Notes: generated by a model from the sequence alone, not told the origin. 64,000 nt of DNA from Beta vulgaris subsp. vulgaris (GCF_026745355.1 NC_079205.1:46121558-46185557), one strand, 5' to 3'; shown: positions 30,961 through 42,564, numbered from the stretch's first letter. A program made the numbers and translations.

Positions 30961-31209
30961 ATGGAACCTCTTACCATCTTCATCATTGTTGCATGTGCTA
31001 TGTTCGGATCCGCAATAACCTTTGCAATCATTCGACGGTGTAGTTATAGCCTGCCTAATACCTCCAACGGTGTCGAATCTCACCCCTCGCCGTGGTTCAC
31101 GCACAACCACCACAATCATGCCCACCACCACAACCACGCCCACGATCACGCTATGGCTCACGCAAGTGACGCAACGCACACCAGTGCTGCACATGTGTCT
31201 CATTGTTAA
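30961..31209 (+). CDS. Small single-pass membrane protein with histidine-rich tail, copy 2
   Basis: 82 residues from the ATG at 30961, after the conserved leader; no family name is recognised. Residues about 4-24 (LTIFIIVACAMFGSAITFAI) form one membrane segment, followed by IIRRCSYSLPNTSNGVESHPS, very close to the same block in copy 1. The tail carries 15 histidines, spaced mainly as HNH, HH and HAH with Ala and Asp between, and ends VSHC. The two membrane segments differ in sequence but not in character, while the RCSY block and the SHC end are kept, a pattern suggesting selection on the juxtamembrane block and tail composition (inference). The cysteine next to the membrane could be a lipidation site (inference). 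The native 3' flank (GATATAGTACTTCTATGACTT) survives here and matches the few bases left after copy 1. Single exon. Confidence 0.8.
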   Translation: MEPLTIFIIVACAMFGSAITFAIIRRCSYSLPNTSNGVESHPSPWFTHNHHNHAHHHNHAHDHAMAHASDATHTSAAHVSHC

Positions 31210-31375
31210 ACGATATAGTACTTCTATGACTTGGTCTTCTTGACTTAGTCTTTTTTGGCTTAATAATTAACTAGTCAATACTTTTCTCAGTTTGAAGCTC
31301 CTGTAAATTCTATAGCTAATCTCTTCCACCTATTGCTCCATTTTCTGTATACGGTTTGTAAAGTTATTGTTTAGG

Positions 31376-31735
31376 AAAATTTGTCAAAAAAAACCTTTTT
31401 AAATGTTCAATTTTACGAAAAAAATAACCTTTTAAAACATTCTTTGCAAAAAAAATCACAAACTTAATTTTTTTTGCAAGATAAAACATATGGTCATTTT
31501 TCGGTGTGGTTTTTGAGATGCATAGAGGCGGTGTTGCAGTTACTGGAAATAGAGAGTTAAAGAAATATAGAATGGCTCAATGCTGGAATTGAGAAAAAAC
31601 ACACCAAAAAATGGGAATAGGTTTCTTCTTGTAAAGAAAAATTAAGTTTGTTGTTTTCTTTTGCAAAAAATGCTTTATAAGGTTTTAATTCGCAAAATTG
31701 AACCTTTAAAAGGTTTTTTTGACAATTTTTTATTA
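31376..31735. mobile_element. Long inverted-repeat (hairpin) MITE
   Basis: The left arm (about 31376-31510: TTTGTCAAAAAAAACC, TGTTCAATTTTACG, ACAAACTTAATTTTT, CATTTTTCGGTG) is matched in reverse complement by the right arm (about 31595-31735). The arms are about 130-140 bp with many mismatches. The whole could fold into one long hairpin. TIR length suggests Mutator-like origin, but I found no clean target duplication. Confidence 0.65.
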
Positions 31736-32599
31736 CATTCATTTGGATATAATTATGTTGTTGTACTGCTAATTTCTAATTTTCTTTCTGCTTTTTTACT
31801 CTGCAATGCATGCACAACGTTAAATCATGATTCATGATATATGATGAGCTCAATTTACTTTATTTGAGATATTTCATTTCATACACTTGATTATCACCGG
31901 TTCTTAAACAACTACTCCCATATCATCCTCCTCTTCTTCGAAAACAACTATCCTTAACTTTCACAAGTTTTTAAATAAATATGATTCCAAAATCCATTTA
32001 AGGAGATGAGGGTCAAAGAGCATCATGGTGAAGATTAAGATTGAAGATTTATATACATCATATAATTTGTACATATTGTTGTAAGAATAGTTTCTTTGTA
32101 AATAGTTATTACATCACTCAATTAATGAAAAATATGAAGATATTTATGCATATTTTTCATAAATAATTCCACAATTCTTTTTGAATAAAATGAGTAACCA
32201 ATGCCACAAATATTGCATGTTGGGCCCAATATATCACTATATATAAATTAAATGACTCAATCTCAATTAAGAGGAAAAAATGAAAATCTAACTAAGTTAA
32301 ACTGTATGATGATCCATCTTACATTTTCTAAATTGTTCTCCATAATCTTCAAATGGATCAACATATAATTTGACATAATTAGAAAGGTAATTATGATCTC
32401 CTAATTGATTTTCGGTTGTTTTACGTGTCTCACTTTAAATGGTCAAATTCCGATTAGCCAAACATAATCTCCAAATTCCATCTCAAATTGATCATCTTGC
32501 TAAAAAAACTTAATAATCTTCAATTAAGATTTTTTCTCATCCATCTAAAAACCTTCAATTAGGAAGCAAATCTCTTTTTTTAAGACCTCTTTTAGAAAA
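31736..32599. other. AT-rich spacer, no gene seen
   Basis: Downstream of His-rich gene 2 and its neighbouring MITE. No protein-like frame, tandem array or paired ends seen. Confidence 0.55.
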
Positions 32600-33480
32600 T
32601 CCTAAGTTTAATCACTAATCAAGATGATTATTCCAATTCGATTCAATCACTAATTAAGGTGAGTACTTTTATCATATTTAATCGCTAATTAAGGAGATTA
32701 TCTCAAATCTTAATTAATCACTAATTATGGTGATTATCTTAACCTTTCATCATATTTAATTACTAGTTAGGATGAGTATCTAGATTAATCACTAATTAGG
32801 GTGATTATCTTGATCAATCACTAATTAGGATGATTATCTTAACCTTTCATCATATTTAATCACTAAATAGGGTGATTATTTTGAACCTTGGTTAAGCACT
32901 AACTAAGGTGATTACCTTAACCTTTCATCGTATTTGATCACTAATTAGGGTGATTATCTTTCTTTCATTTTTAAGTACTAATTAAGGTGATTATCTTTCC
33001 TTCTTTATTAATCACTAATTAGAGCGATTATCTTAGACCTTGGTTAATCATTAATTAGGGTGATTATTTTAAATTTTGATTAATCACTAATTTGGGTGAT
33101 TATTTCAATCTTTCATCATATTTAATCACCAATTAGGGTGATTATCTTGATTAATCACTAATTAGGATGATTATCCTTATTAAACACTAATTAGGGTGAT
33201 TATCTTAACCTTTCATCATATTTAATCATTAATTAAGGTGATTAGCTTAAACCTTTATTAATCACTAGCTATGGTGATTATCTTAACCTTTCATCGTATT
33301 TAATCACTAATTAGGGTGATTATCTTAAAACTTGATTACTCACTATTTAGGGTTATTATCTTAACCTTTCATCATATTAATCACTAATTAAGGTGATTAT
33401 TTTAAATCTTGACTAATCACTAATAAGAGTCATTATCTTAATCCCATTTCTATCACTAATTGGAGTGATTACCTCATTTC
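32600..33480. repeat. Minisatellite with palindromic unit (AATCAC...GTGATT)
   Basis: About 20 degenerate units of 25-45 bp. The core is AATCACTAATTAGGGTGATT, itself an inverted repeat (AATCAC/GTGATT, 8-base loop), joined by ATCTTAACCTTTCATCATATTT or ATCTTGATT linkers. Long and short linkers alternate irregularly, which suggests a higher-order unit broken by unequal exchange. No coding content. Confidence 0.92.
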
Positions 33481-34440
33481 TAACTAATTTGTCTAATTCT
33501 AAAGGTGAATTATTCATAATCTATTTTCCTTTCTTTCCTTTTTATATCTAATGGTAATTGGCCAATTAGGGTGAGACATAAGATCGAACTACGATAGTTT
33601 TAATCCATGAGTAGAATCTTACAATGATTGGTACGTATGTAGTGCAACTTTGGTGCTCAAACCTACGATGTACAAATAAATATATTGGTCCTAAATAAAA
33701 AAAAAAGGTTTATGTGTATATGTCCTAATTATGTGATTCTCTTTCTTTTTCATAGTCATGATTACTTTAAAATGGAAAATAACGCATTTACTAAGAGCTC
33801 GTTCTTTCGAATGGAAGAGGAGACGAGTTAGATACGTTAGCACCTATTAACTAAACCACGAACCCTATCTCATGGTAAGAAGACCAATTTATCAAAAAGG
33901 TCTTATCCATAGAAAATTATCATCGTTTTAAATGATATTTTTCTTGAAATTGATTTTCAAATGATTTATTAAATAAATATGTCCCTATTCAAATATTAAT
34001 AAGGTGACGATTTCAAAGTTTTCTAAAACTCATATTTCAATCAGAAACTATTATGGGATTCAAACCGTTAATTAAGACAATCAAAAATCGAATACCACAC
34101 ATAGTAAGCACATTATGCCACTGAAACTAACTACAAAATGACATAGATATAATCGAACTAGTGACCTATTGCAAGATCAAAAATAAACCGCACGCTAAAA
34201 CAACCACTTGGCCAAGCTTTCAATATTTACTTTTAATAAGCTACCTGCTTTTTTATATTCTAAAGCTTTTTAATTTATTTGGGCTCCTTAAAGGTTTGGA
34301 CCTGGGTGGTTACCCTTTCCGCCACGCCTCAAAGTTGGGCCTCTAAGGCTGCAAATGAGCAAAATTAGAACTCCAAATTAGCGAATGAGCAAAAATATAA
34401 AAGCCTTAGGATATTATTTTTCAATAATTATTGTTACAAG
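33481..34440. other. Spacer, no gene seen
   Basis: AT-rich, with a more GC-rich patch near 34280-34350 (CTGGGTGGTTACCCTTTCCG) that could be a fragment of an old repeat. No gene. Confidence 0.5.
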
Positions 34441-34718
34441 CAAAAGCAAATTCAACCCCGAATAAATGAAGAATGATGTCCGTATTCTAGCTGCTAGTGG
34501 TAAGTGGTCGTCAATCAGTCGATGGCCTGAAAGGAAAGGAAGGCAGAGAGAGTCTTTATTGCAGGATGTAATGCTTGGAGACGGAAATATCGGTATCCAA
34601 TCGAAAATGAAGAGCAGAGACGTTTTCCTTGCATTGGAAGGAAAGGACCAATTCCACAATGGCAGTGGCCAGGAATGCTGGAGATTCTTAGAAGAATCAG
34701 GTCAAATTTTTCCATAAC
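34441..34718. other. Unexplained GC-richer island with several open frames
   Basis: About 280 bp of balanced composition in a very AT-rich neighbourhood. One plus frame encodes KNDVRILAASGKWSSISRWP and onward to a stop near 34717; another, after a TTTATTGCAG splice-acceptor-like site at about 34555-34564, reads GCNAWRRKYRYPIENEEQRR. The minus strand is open too (34515-34727). I do not recognise any of them. It may be a fragment of a host exon, an organelle-derived piece or an old element. Confidence 0.35.
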
Positions 34719-35040
34719 CATTGTCAACTGATATTTTTTATGTTGAAAATTTTAATGAACACAATACTATGTTGCGTACGTAATTTCATTTAACACGTAT
34801 TAGAAGTTAAAACTTCTCTCTTGTTTCAAGTTACTACTTCCTTCATTTCTAAATAAGTGCAATATTTCTCAATTTAGAAAATGTTTCAAGTTGCACGAGT
34901 TGTTGTTTATTTTATTTTTTATTTTTATTGCAAATTTTCGTTAAATTGCTGATTTTGTATTGTTGTAAAATGAGATTTTCCAACACTATAGTATTTATAT
35001 ATACTTCCTCTATTCTTTTTCCATTACAACAATTATCACT

Positions 35041-35600
35041 TTTGGTAGTTTCATCTATTGGAGTCATTTCACTTTTGGGAAAAAAAGACAACTATAGTTG
35101 ATAACGTTGTCCTTACTTATATCTGGCAAAATAGACTCGTATCTATTGACCCTACCTAAACACCCAACACGAGACTCGTTTTCCACCCGAAATATAACTT
35201 AAACCCAAAAAAAGCCGACCCGAAGTAAAATAGACCCGAACATGATTCGAACTTGAATCTACTCGATCTGAAACTCACCCGATAACGATGACCCGACCTG
35301 AAAAGTTGTCATATTAGTTACTTTTTAAAGAAATTTAAGGAAAAAATTGTCATGAAATACTATATGTACGATTTAGCCACTATATATTAATTAGTCTAAT
35401 ATGTGTTCTATTTATTTGCGAGATTGAAAACGCGATTTAACCCGAGCCGATATGACCTGAAATCTCTTACACTTGAGATGGACTTGTACCGTAACGGACA
35501 CGACTCGAACGTAACCCGAGCACAAAGTTGACCCGATTATGACTCGATCCATTGTGACTCGACCCGTGTGGCTCGTTTTCCACCTCTACCTTTACTTAAT
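35041..35600. repeat. Dispersed repeat rich in GACCCGA motifs
   Basis: Repeated degenerate ACCCGA/GACCCG words (for example near 35145-35300 and 35430-35560), ending CTCGTTTTCCACCTCTACC. A stretch near 35160 (CACGAGACTCGTTTTCCACC) shares the GACTCGTTTTCCACC wording with the right end. It looks like a non-coding mobile repeat of unknown class. Confidence 0.4.
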
Positions 35601-35721
35601 GTTAATAAAAACCCATCATTGATTACTTAAATTAGCTCATAAAGTTGCATTTACTTTATTGAGGATTTACTTATCATCTACTCTAGTTATTTCCTCTATG
35701 TTAAACTACCCATTTTATTAA

Positions 35722-36325
35722 TTTCTTATAAATCATGCACAAACACATTGTTGTGGTAGTAAAATACAGGAAAATATTTTTCATTATTATACTTTAATTT
35801 ATAGATTTGTTATCATGATTATAAATTATTTTTTTAATGTTCAATTGAATATTATAGCTAAGTCTTATTAAATAGTATCTCAATAATTGGTATGACTAAC
35901 AGTACGTAACATAGTTTTAACATGTTAAAATTAAGATTATATCTAATTGAGTTAAACTTTTAGGACTATTTTCTTCTTATAAGTCAAAATACTTGCAACC
36001 TAAACATTAAACAACATTTTATTCTTATAAATCATGCACAAACACATTGTTGTGGTAGTAAAATACAGGAAAATATTTGTCATTATACTTTAATTTATAG
36101 ATTTGTTATTGTGACTATAATTTTTATTATTTTTAATGTTCAATTGAATATTATTGCTAAGTCTTATTAAATAGTATCTCCATAATTGGTATGACTAACA
36201 ATACGTAACATAGTTTTAACATGTTAAAATTTGGATTATTTTTTGATTGAGTTAGACTTTTAGGATTATTTTCTTCTTATAAGTCACAATACTTGCAACC
36301 TAAACATTAAACAACATTTTATTTT
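35722..36325. repeat. 299-bp tandem duplication
   Basis: Two adjacent copies of about 299 bp, each starting ATAAATCATGCACAAACACA and ending CCTAAACATTAAACAACATT. They differ at a modest number of sites. There is no coding content. It is a recent local duplication relative to the degenerate surroundings. Confidence 0.9.
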
Positions 36326-36636
36326 TATTTCTATACTTTATACTTTTTATTTTCTTTTAACTTTTCACCAACCCCTTCCAACAGCACCACCCATGTTTAA
36401 ACCAGCCACTGGCCTATAGCCACCTACACACCTGACACCACTTCCACCACCGAATAATTTTTCTAATGGGGCTGGGCGGCTAGCTGTATGCAGCCTTCAC
36501 TCTCCCTGTTTTCTCAATCTCTTATACTCTTACAAAAGCAAAGGTGGTGTACCACGACTAGATTGATGAAGCGCTGAAGAAGAGAACATCCACCTGTAGA
36601 TTCAGAAGGATAAAAAAAGTAAGAATTTTTTGAGGT

Positions 36637-38272
36637 GAAGGACCAATTAAAATAGGGTTTTTGTGAGAAACATCACACTAAGGACCTGTTCTCCTCAGCT
36701 TATTTTCAGTTCAATTCAATTCAATTCAGCATAGTTCAGTTCAGTTTAGCTCCATTCTTTTATAATTATTTTGTTAAATATTATTATTATGTTGGTCTAA
36801 TTTAATTTACTAATTATTCTTATTATTATTTATTTTTATATCATTATTATTAAGTATTATTATTATTATTTCTACATATTATTGTGTTTATTATAGCTTT
36901 ACTCATTATTATTACTATTATTATGAGGAATATGGTTTAGGTCAAAAGCACAAATAAACCCACGTTTTTCAACCCATAAACTAATCAAATCGCGTCAAAA
37001 CAGTTTATGATGCAATTTTGCGCTGTCTGATCCAATCATTATTTTTATAAGTAAATATTATTATATTATTAAATCTAATTATTAAAATAATAATATTAAT
37101 TTACTTATTAGATATTATTGTTATTATATAATCATCATGAAGTATTAATATATTAATACAAATAATATAAAATAATTATTATTAATTATCATTATTATCA
37201 TTAATTATTATTATTATTAATTTACGATTATTAATATTATTTATTTACAACTATCATTTAAAAATATCCAAAATACTACTATTATTATTCATTATTAATT
37301 ATTCATTATTATTATTTATCATTATAATTATTATTTAATATTAATATTATTATTGTTTACATATTATTTATATATTTATTACATTCAATTTAATTCAATT
37401 CAGTTTAATTCAATTCAATAAAATTCAGTTCAGTTTAGTTTGGTTTAGTTTAGTTCAATTCAGTTCAGTTCAGATCATATCATATCAGTTCAGTTCAGTT
37501 CGACTGTTTTATGCCGAAGAGAACATGCCCCTAAATTTTATTTTCAAGGAAGGACCAATTAAAATAATTATGTTTGCAACTTAACACCACATTACGATTT
37601 CTGGCCAATTAAATTGCCAACATTCTAACGGTTATAATATATTTCCCTCCAAAATCTCGATTTTTTTTTGTTTTTCCTCCTCCCCCACACCTACGCCCTA
37701 CCCACCAGAACCCCCTAGTCCCGTACTCCGAAATCCTCTCATTCTCCTTTTCACTCCTTTTCCTAACTTCATCCTTCTTCTTCACCTCGCTATCCCAAAT
37801 ACTACAACCCCTTTTGTGCTGGTTGCCCCCTCTCTCTCCTCGTGGGTCCTTGCTCTCGTGCTTCAACTATCATAGGGATTTCGGGAGGAGGATTCCGAGT
37901 GGGGTTTCCGGTGGGTAGGGCGTAGGGCATAGGGTGAGGGAGGAGGATTCCGGTGGGATTTTCGGTGGTTAGGGCATAGGGCGTAGGAGTGGGGGAGAAG
38001 GATTCCGGTGGGGATTCCGGTGGGTAGGGCAAAGGGGTGGGGGACGAGGATTTCGATGGGTAGGGCGTAGGTGTAGGGGAGGAGGACACACAAAAAAATC
38101 GATATTTTGGACTGAAAAATAAGTCAACATCGAAAAGTTGACAATTTGACCGGAAAATCGTATTGTTGTGTTAAGTAGCCAACGAAAGTATTTTATTTGA
38201 TCCTTCCCTCCAAAAGACTTTTAAGTTGTATTTTCCCATAAAAGCCATATTTTAATTGGTCCTTCTCCACAC
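36637..38272. mobile_element. TIR element with ~200-bp arms, carrying a nested PIF-like MITE
   Basis: The left arm starts TGAAGGACCAATTAAAATAG (36637), is interrupted by the MITE at 36682-37531, and resumes AGGAAGGACCAATTAAAATA, then ACTTAACACCACATTACGAT, then CCTCCTCCCCCACACCTACG (37676-37695). The right arm is the reverse complement (about 38020-38272). The core (37700-38020) is GC-rich with repeated GATTCCGGTGGG and TAGGGCGTAGG words. The open frames in the core are compositional. The long arms suggest a Mutator-like origin; no clean target duplication was seen. Confidence 0.65.
36682..37531. mobile_element. PIF/Harbinger-like MITE, second copy, with expanded ATT core
   Basis: The left end GGACCTGTTCTC (36682-36693) and right end GAGAACATGCCCC (37519-37531) are flanked by TAA on both sides (36679-36681, 37532-37534). 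Subterminal blocks match the 2416-2719 element in reverse orientation: TCAGCTTATTTTCAGTTC at the left, TTTTATGCCGAAGAGAAC at the right, with degenerate TTCAGTTCAATTC arrays inside. The middle (about 36770-37390) is a long run of ATT/TTA trinucleotide-like DNA. Confidence 0.8.
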
Positions 38273-39416
38273 AAAAAAAACCCAAAAAATAACCTCATCT
38301 TCATTTATGGTGTGGTCTATATTTTCTCTCTCTTCAATTTAATTTTTATTTTCTCTATCTTGGCTCGCTTCTTTATCTTCCTCTTCCTCTTCTCCAAACA
38401 TACTATTTCATCTTCCTCAACCATCATTGAAAGATAGAAGTTCAGAGGTCCGAGTTTCAAACTCGATTTTCAGATATCAAACGGAGGTCCTAAAAATTGG
38501 ATTGATCGGAGATGGAGGTCCTTGATTGACAAACAGGTCAGAGTCAGAGTTTTGTTATTTGCTGGGTGGGGTTTAGTGGTCTGGAGGGGGAGGAGGGAGG
38601 CATGAGAAAGTGGAAATTATTTTAGTTTTCTTTAAAATGTAAAAATCATAATTAAAATTTAAAGGTAAGGAACTTTTTTTTTTTAAAAAAAAAAAAAGCA
38701 AACCAATAATAGGATAACACCGCTTCAAAAAAATAATAATAAGATAACACATAACACATAACATATGACCTACTAAAGAGGTCCCAAACAAGTTAAACTC
38801 AATAGAAAAAGATGACCATACAAGCTTAACTCAATCAGGATTAATCCAAAAGTTTACTTATTCTGGAAAGATCATGAAAATGTTGGCTTATCGTATGCAA
38901 TTTTGCCTATGCTATTTGTATAGTTATTTTTATATGTATTTAAAATAAAGAATAAATAATATGTTATTATTCATTTAAATAAATATATTTGCATAAGTTG
39001 TAAAACTATATTGTATAAGGAACTTATTTCGAAACATATTTCGAGCACTCTCCGATGGTAAAAAAAATTATAATATTGCGAATTATTTAGCAAAAGTTAT
39101 ATTCAATTTACATAGTTGAATAATTAGGTTGTTTCACTCATTAAAAACACCTTATATGTATTTATATCTATGTTGAACGCTATTTTTAAAAAATAAATAA
39201 ATAAAGAATGACATATCATGCTTAGATATAGTATTATAAGATTGTGTTTTTAAAGTCATACTCTAATTTTTTTATCATGCAAAACACTAATATATGTATA
39301 TGTAACTTTATCGCTATAGATTTTAGTTTTTGTTGTAATAACAAAGTTTTCTTAATAAATAGTGTTGCAATACTAAATTGCTTTTGGTTCAGTTGAGTAA
39401 GACTATGTTGGTGCTT
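38273..39416. other. Spacer, no gene seen
   Basis: AT-rich, with a CT-rich patch at 38320-38400 and A/T homopolymers near 38670-38700. No credible frame. Confidence 0.5.
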
Positions 39417-39623
39417 GGATCCTATAGAGTTTTAAATAACTATACAATGTAAAGTTTTAGCAATATCAACTATTGAATAAAAAATCAATGGCTCATATTA
39501 CCTTTCCAAAATCCCTTTTATTTTCTTATTGAAATCCACTCGATTATTTCCCCCTTTCTACCAATATGAGCCATTGATTTTAAAATGTATGTTTCATATA
39601 CAACTCTATCCTATAGAGGATCC
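39417..39623. mobile_element. Small hairpin MITE
   Basis: The outer ends GGATCCTATAGAG and the reverse complement of CTATAGAGGATCC bracket a perfect inner inverted repeat, AAAATCAATGGCTCATATT (39481-39499) with AATATGAGCCATTGATTTT (39563-39581). It is about 207 bp and non-coding. Class not assigned. Confidence 0.55.
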
Positions 39624-39949
39624 GGACTTGTAAGGATGTGGTTTTTGAAAGATAATATGTTTAGTCCTGTAATTTGGACCTATTATAAAATGCTATAGTC
39701 ACTCGTAAGGAGGAGAGAGAAAAGCATGGAGGGGAGAAGAGAGAAAGCCTGGAACTTCATATAGTAATTAATGGAGGATGGTGGGAGGAAGAGAGAAAAT
39801 CGAGGAGAAAGAGAGAAAAAACTAACAACGTTATAATTCTGTTAGCAGTAAGAGTATTTCGAGCACAAAGTCCAAGTTCATGGGTATTTGAGAAATTCTC
39901 CAAATATGAGAGCAATTTGAGAATCACGTCAAACCTTAGGGGTACTTGA

Positions 39950-42200
39950 AGAAATTTTTCATATTTCTTATCATACATTACTTTAGGATAAAGTTGAAAA
40001 ATATATAAATGGATCTTGTTTTAAAGTACTTCTTAAATACTTTCCAATGTTACCAAAACTATAATTTTTCGAAGTATATATTAAAAGGTATAACTAATTT
40101 ACTATAAGTCTTTCACTGTAGACGAAACTTTATTTATGATCTTATCCTAAACTCTGCATATCTATTTTTAATTTATTAATTTAAAACTTTATTTATTTTA
40201 CAAAAAATTATGACATGTCAATTAATAAACGCGACAATTGGATTCCAATGATGTTGCCAAATGTCACAACCTTGTGAACTGGCTTTTGGACTATTCTAAT
40301 TAGAGTAGGTTACTTTAATACGTTACTATAACTAATATTTATTCTATACATTACTTTAATGTAGAGTTGAAAAATGTTATAAATGGATTTGTTTTAAAAT
40401 ACTTCTTAAATACTTTTCAATGGTACCAAAATTATAATTTTTCGAAATATATATTAAAAGCTATAATTAATTTACTATACTAAAGTCTTTCATTATAGAA
40501 GAAACTCTATTTGTTCTTATCCTAAACTCTATATATCTATTTTTATTAATTTATAATCTCGTACAATGAGGACGACAAATGTCGTGACCTCGTGAGCAGA
40601 CTTTTGGACTTTGCTTTATATATTAGATACTAGTATTGGGAGTCGGACAAATGCCCATTCTCTTCGTGTAGAAGATGTAGACTTTTGAAAATTTCATGTA
40701 CCCATTTTGAACGTATTTTTATCCGACATACAACAACAAAAGTTATAATGTAATGACTTTGAATATTTTAATTCTATATGAGTAGTTTTTGTAGAAAAGC
40801 CCTAGTTCTTATTGAATTTCTAATTTTAATTTCAGTTTGTTACTTTAATACATTAGTATAGGTAATTCTTCCTCCGTTCTTTTTACTTGCAACACTTTCC
40901 TAAAAAGGAAATAATTAATTACTTGCAACACTTTCCTAAAAGGGAAATAATTAATTACTTACAACACTTTCTACTTTGCTTTTCCTTTCTCTCTATCTCC
41001 CTCCAATCACATGAGGCCCTCTCTTTTTTTCCTCTCTACCTCTCTCCTACCCAAATTTTGCATTGGAGTTGATGAAAAAAAAGTGTTGCAAGTAAAAAAA
41101 AAACGGAGAAAGTATTCATTTTTATACATTACTTTAATATAAACTTTTAATATAAAGTATTTTTTAAACACTATAGTCGTACAACAATTATAATTTTCCG
41201 AACTATATATTAAAAGTTATAACCGATTTTCTATAATTAAGTTTTTCATTGTGAACCCAACTCTTTTATGCTTATCATAAACTCAATACATGCATTTTTA
41301 TTTTAGTAACTCTATTTAATTATATTTTCAAGAATGACATGGCAGTTAATAAGTGCGACAAACGTCGTCCAATGAGGACATCAATTGTCGCAACCTCGTG
41401 AGCTGACTTTTGGACTTTGCTTTATATATTAGTTATATAATAGTATCGGGACCCGGACAAATGCCCAATCTTTTCGTGGAGAAGATGTAAACTTTTAAAA
41501 TATTCAAATACCATGTTTGAACGTATTTTTGTCCGATATAGAAGAACAAAAGTTATAATGTAATAACTTTGAATATTCTAACTCTAACCTGAATAGATTT
41601 TGTAGAAAAATCCTAGTTCTAATTGAATTTCTAACTAAAATTGTCGTTTGTTACTTTAGTACGTTAGTATAGTTAACATTTCTTTTTATACATTACTTTA
41701 ATATATAATTTTAAATGTAGTATAAGTAGGCTTTATATTGAAGTACTTTTTAAAATATTTCAAGTGGTACAACAATTATAATTTTCCAAACTATATATTA
41801 AAAGGTATAATCAATTTACTATACTCAGGTTTTTCATTGTAAAACCAACTATATTTCTTCTTATTCTAAACTTAATACATGTATTTTTTGACTTTGTAAC
41901 TCTACTTATTTTTTTGAAAATGACAAGGCAGGTGCGACAAATGGCATCTAATGAGGACGCCAAATGTCACGTCCTCGGGTAAATGCACGTTCTATTCGTG
42001 GAAAAGATGTAGATTTTTGAAATTTTTTATACCATGAATAACTTGAATAGGTTTGATAGGGAAGTCCTAATTCTAACTAAATCCCTAATTCTAGTTGCAG
42101 TAGGTTACTTTGATACGTTAGTATAGTAAATATTTTCTTTTCTATGTTACTTTAATATAAAATTTCATAATATAAATAGGTACCACATTAAACAAATAAA
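39950..42200. repeat. Degenerate array of ~0.4-0.8 kb units
   Basis: The phrase TACATTACTTTA(A/G) recurs near 39967, 40353, 41120, 41693 and (altered) 42140, each followed by similar text (TATATATTAAAAG.TATAA, TTTCATTGTA, CTTATCCTAAACT, GACAAATG.CGT, ACCTCGTGAGC.GACTTTTGGAC, then GGACAAATGCCCA..CTTTTCGTG). The intervals of about 385, 770, 575 and 450 bp show deletions and insertions; one insertion is the MITE at 40866-41114. No genes. Confidence 0.75.
40866..41114. mobile_element. Stowaway-like MITE
   Basis: The left end CTTCCTCCGTTCTTTTTACT and right end AAACGGAGAAAG are inverted repeats, both followed inwards by TTGCAACACTTT / AAAGTGTTGCAA. Three imperfect direct repeats of TTACTTGCAACACTTTCCTA occur in the left part (40885-40975). 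A TA follows the right end (41113-41114). Non-coding. Confidence 0.6.
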
Positions 42201-42564
42201 AGTTCAAAGATAAAAACTGAAAAGAAAAAAAAAACTAGAGGTACAACATAGAAAAAAAGGAAACAAAAGGGTACGTTGTAGAAAAGCCCCAAATCATTTT
42301 TTGCTGAATGTCAAGAAGCTAAATGAAGTTCCAATAAATAATATTAGGTATTTGCTATGAATGGCCTATACAAGAAGATATGTCAACAAGTTTTGATGTT
42401 GCATACCATACAAATCACTTATTCACTTAGACTATGCTCTCTTCGACTTATTATACATTGTTTAATCAAATCAGACCAAATTAGATCTTCATAACAATAT
42501 GAACAACAAATCAAACTAGGCCAGGAACAGGAAACTGTCAGACCATATCAGACTAGATTTTTAT

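Noticed and set aside
32600..33480. CRISPR-like array
   Set aside because: Units and linkers both degenerate and linkers are repeats of each other; plant nuclear context. It is a minisatellite.
37609..38093. Pro/Ser-rich and Arg/Gly-rich frames
   Set aside because: Compositional frames in the GC-rich core of a TIR element built of repeated short words.
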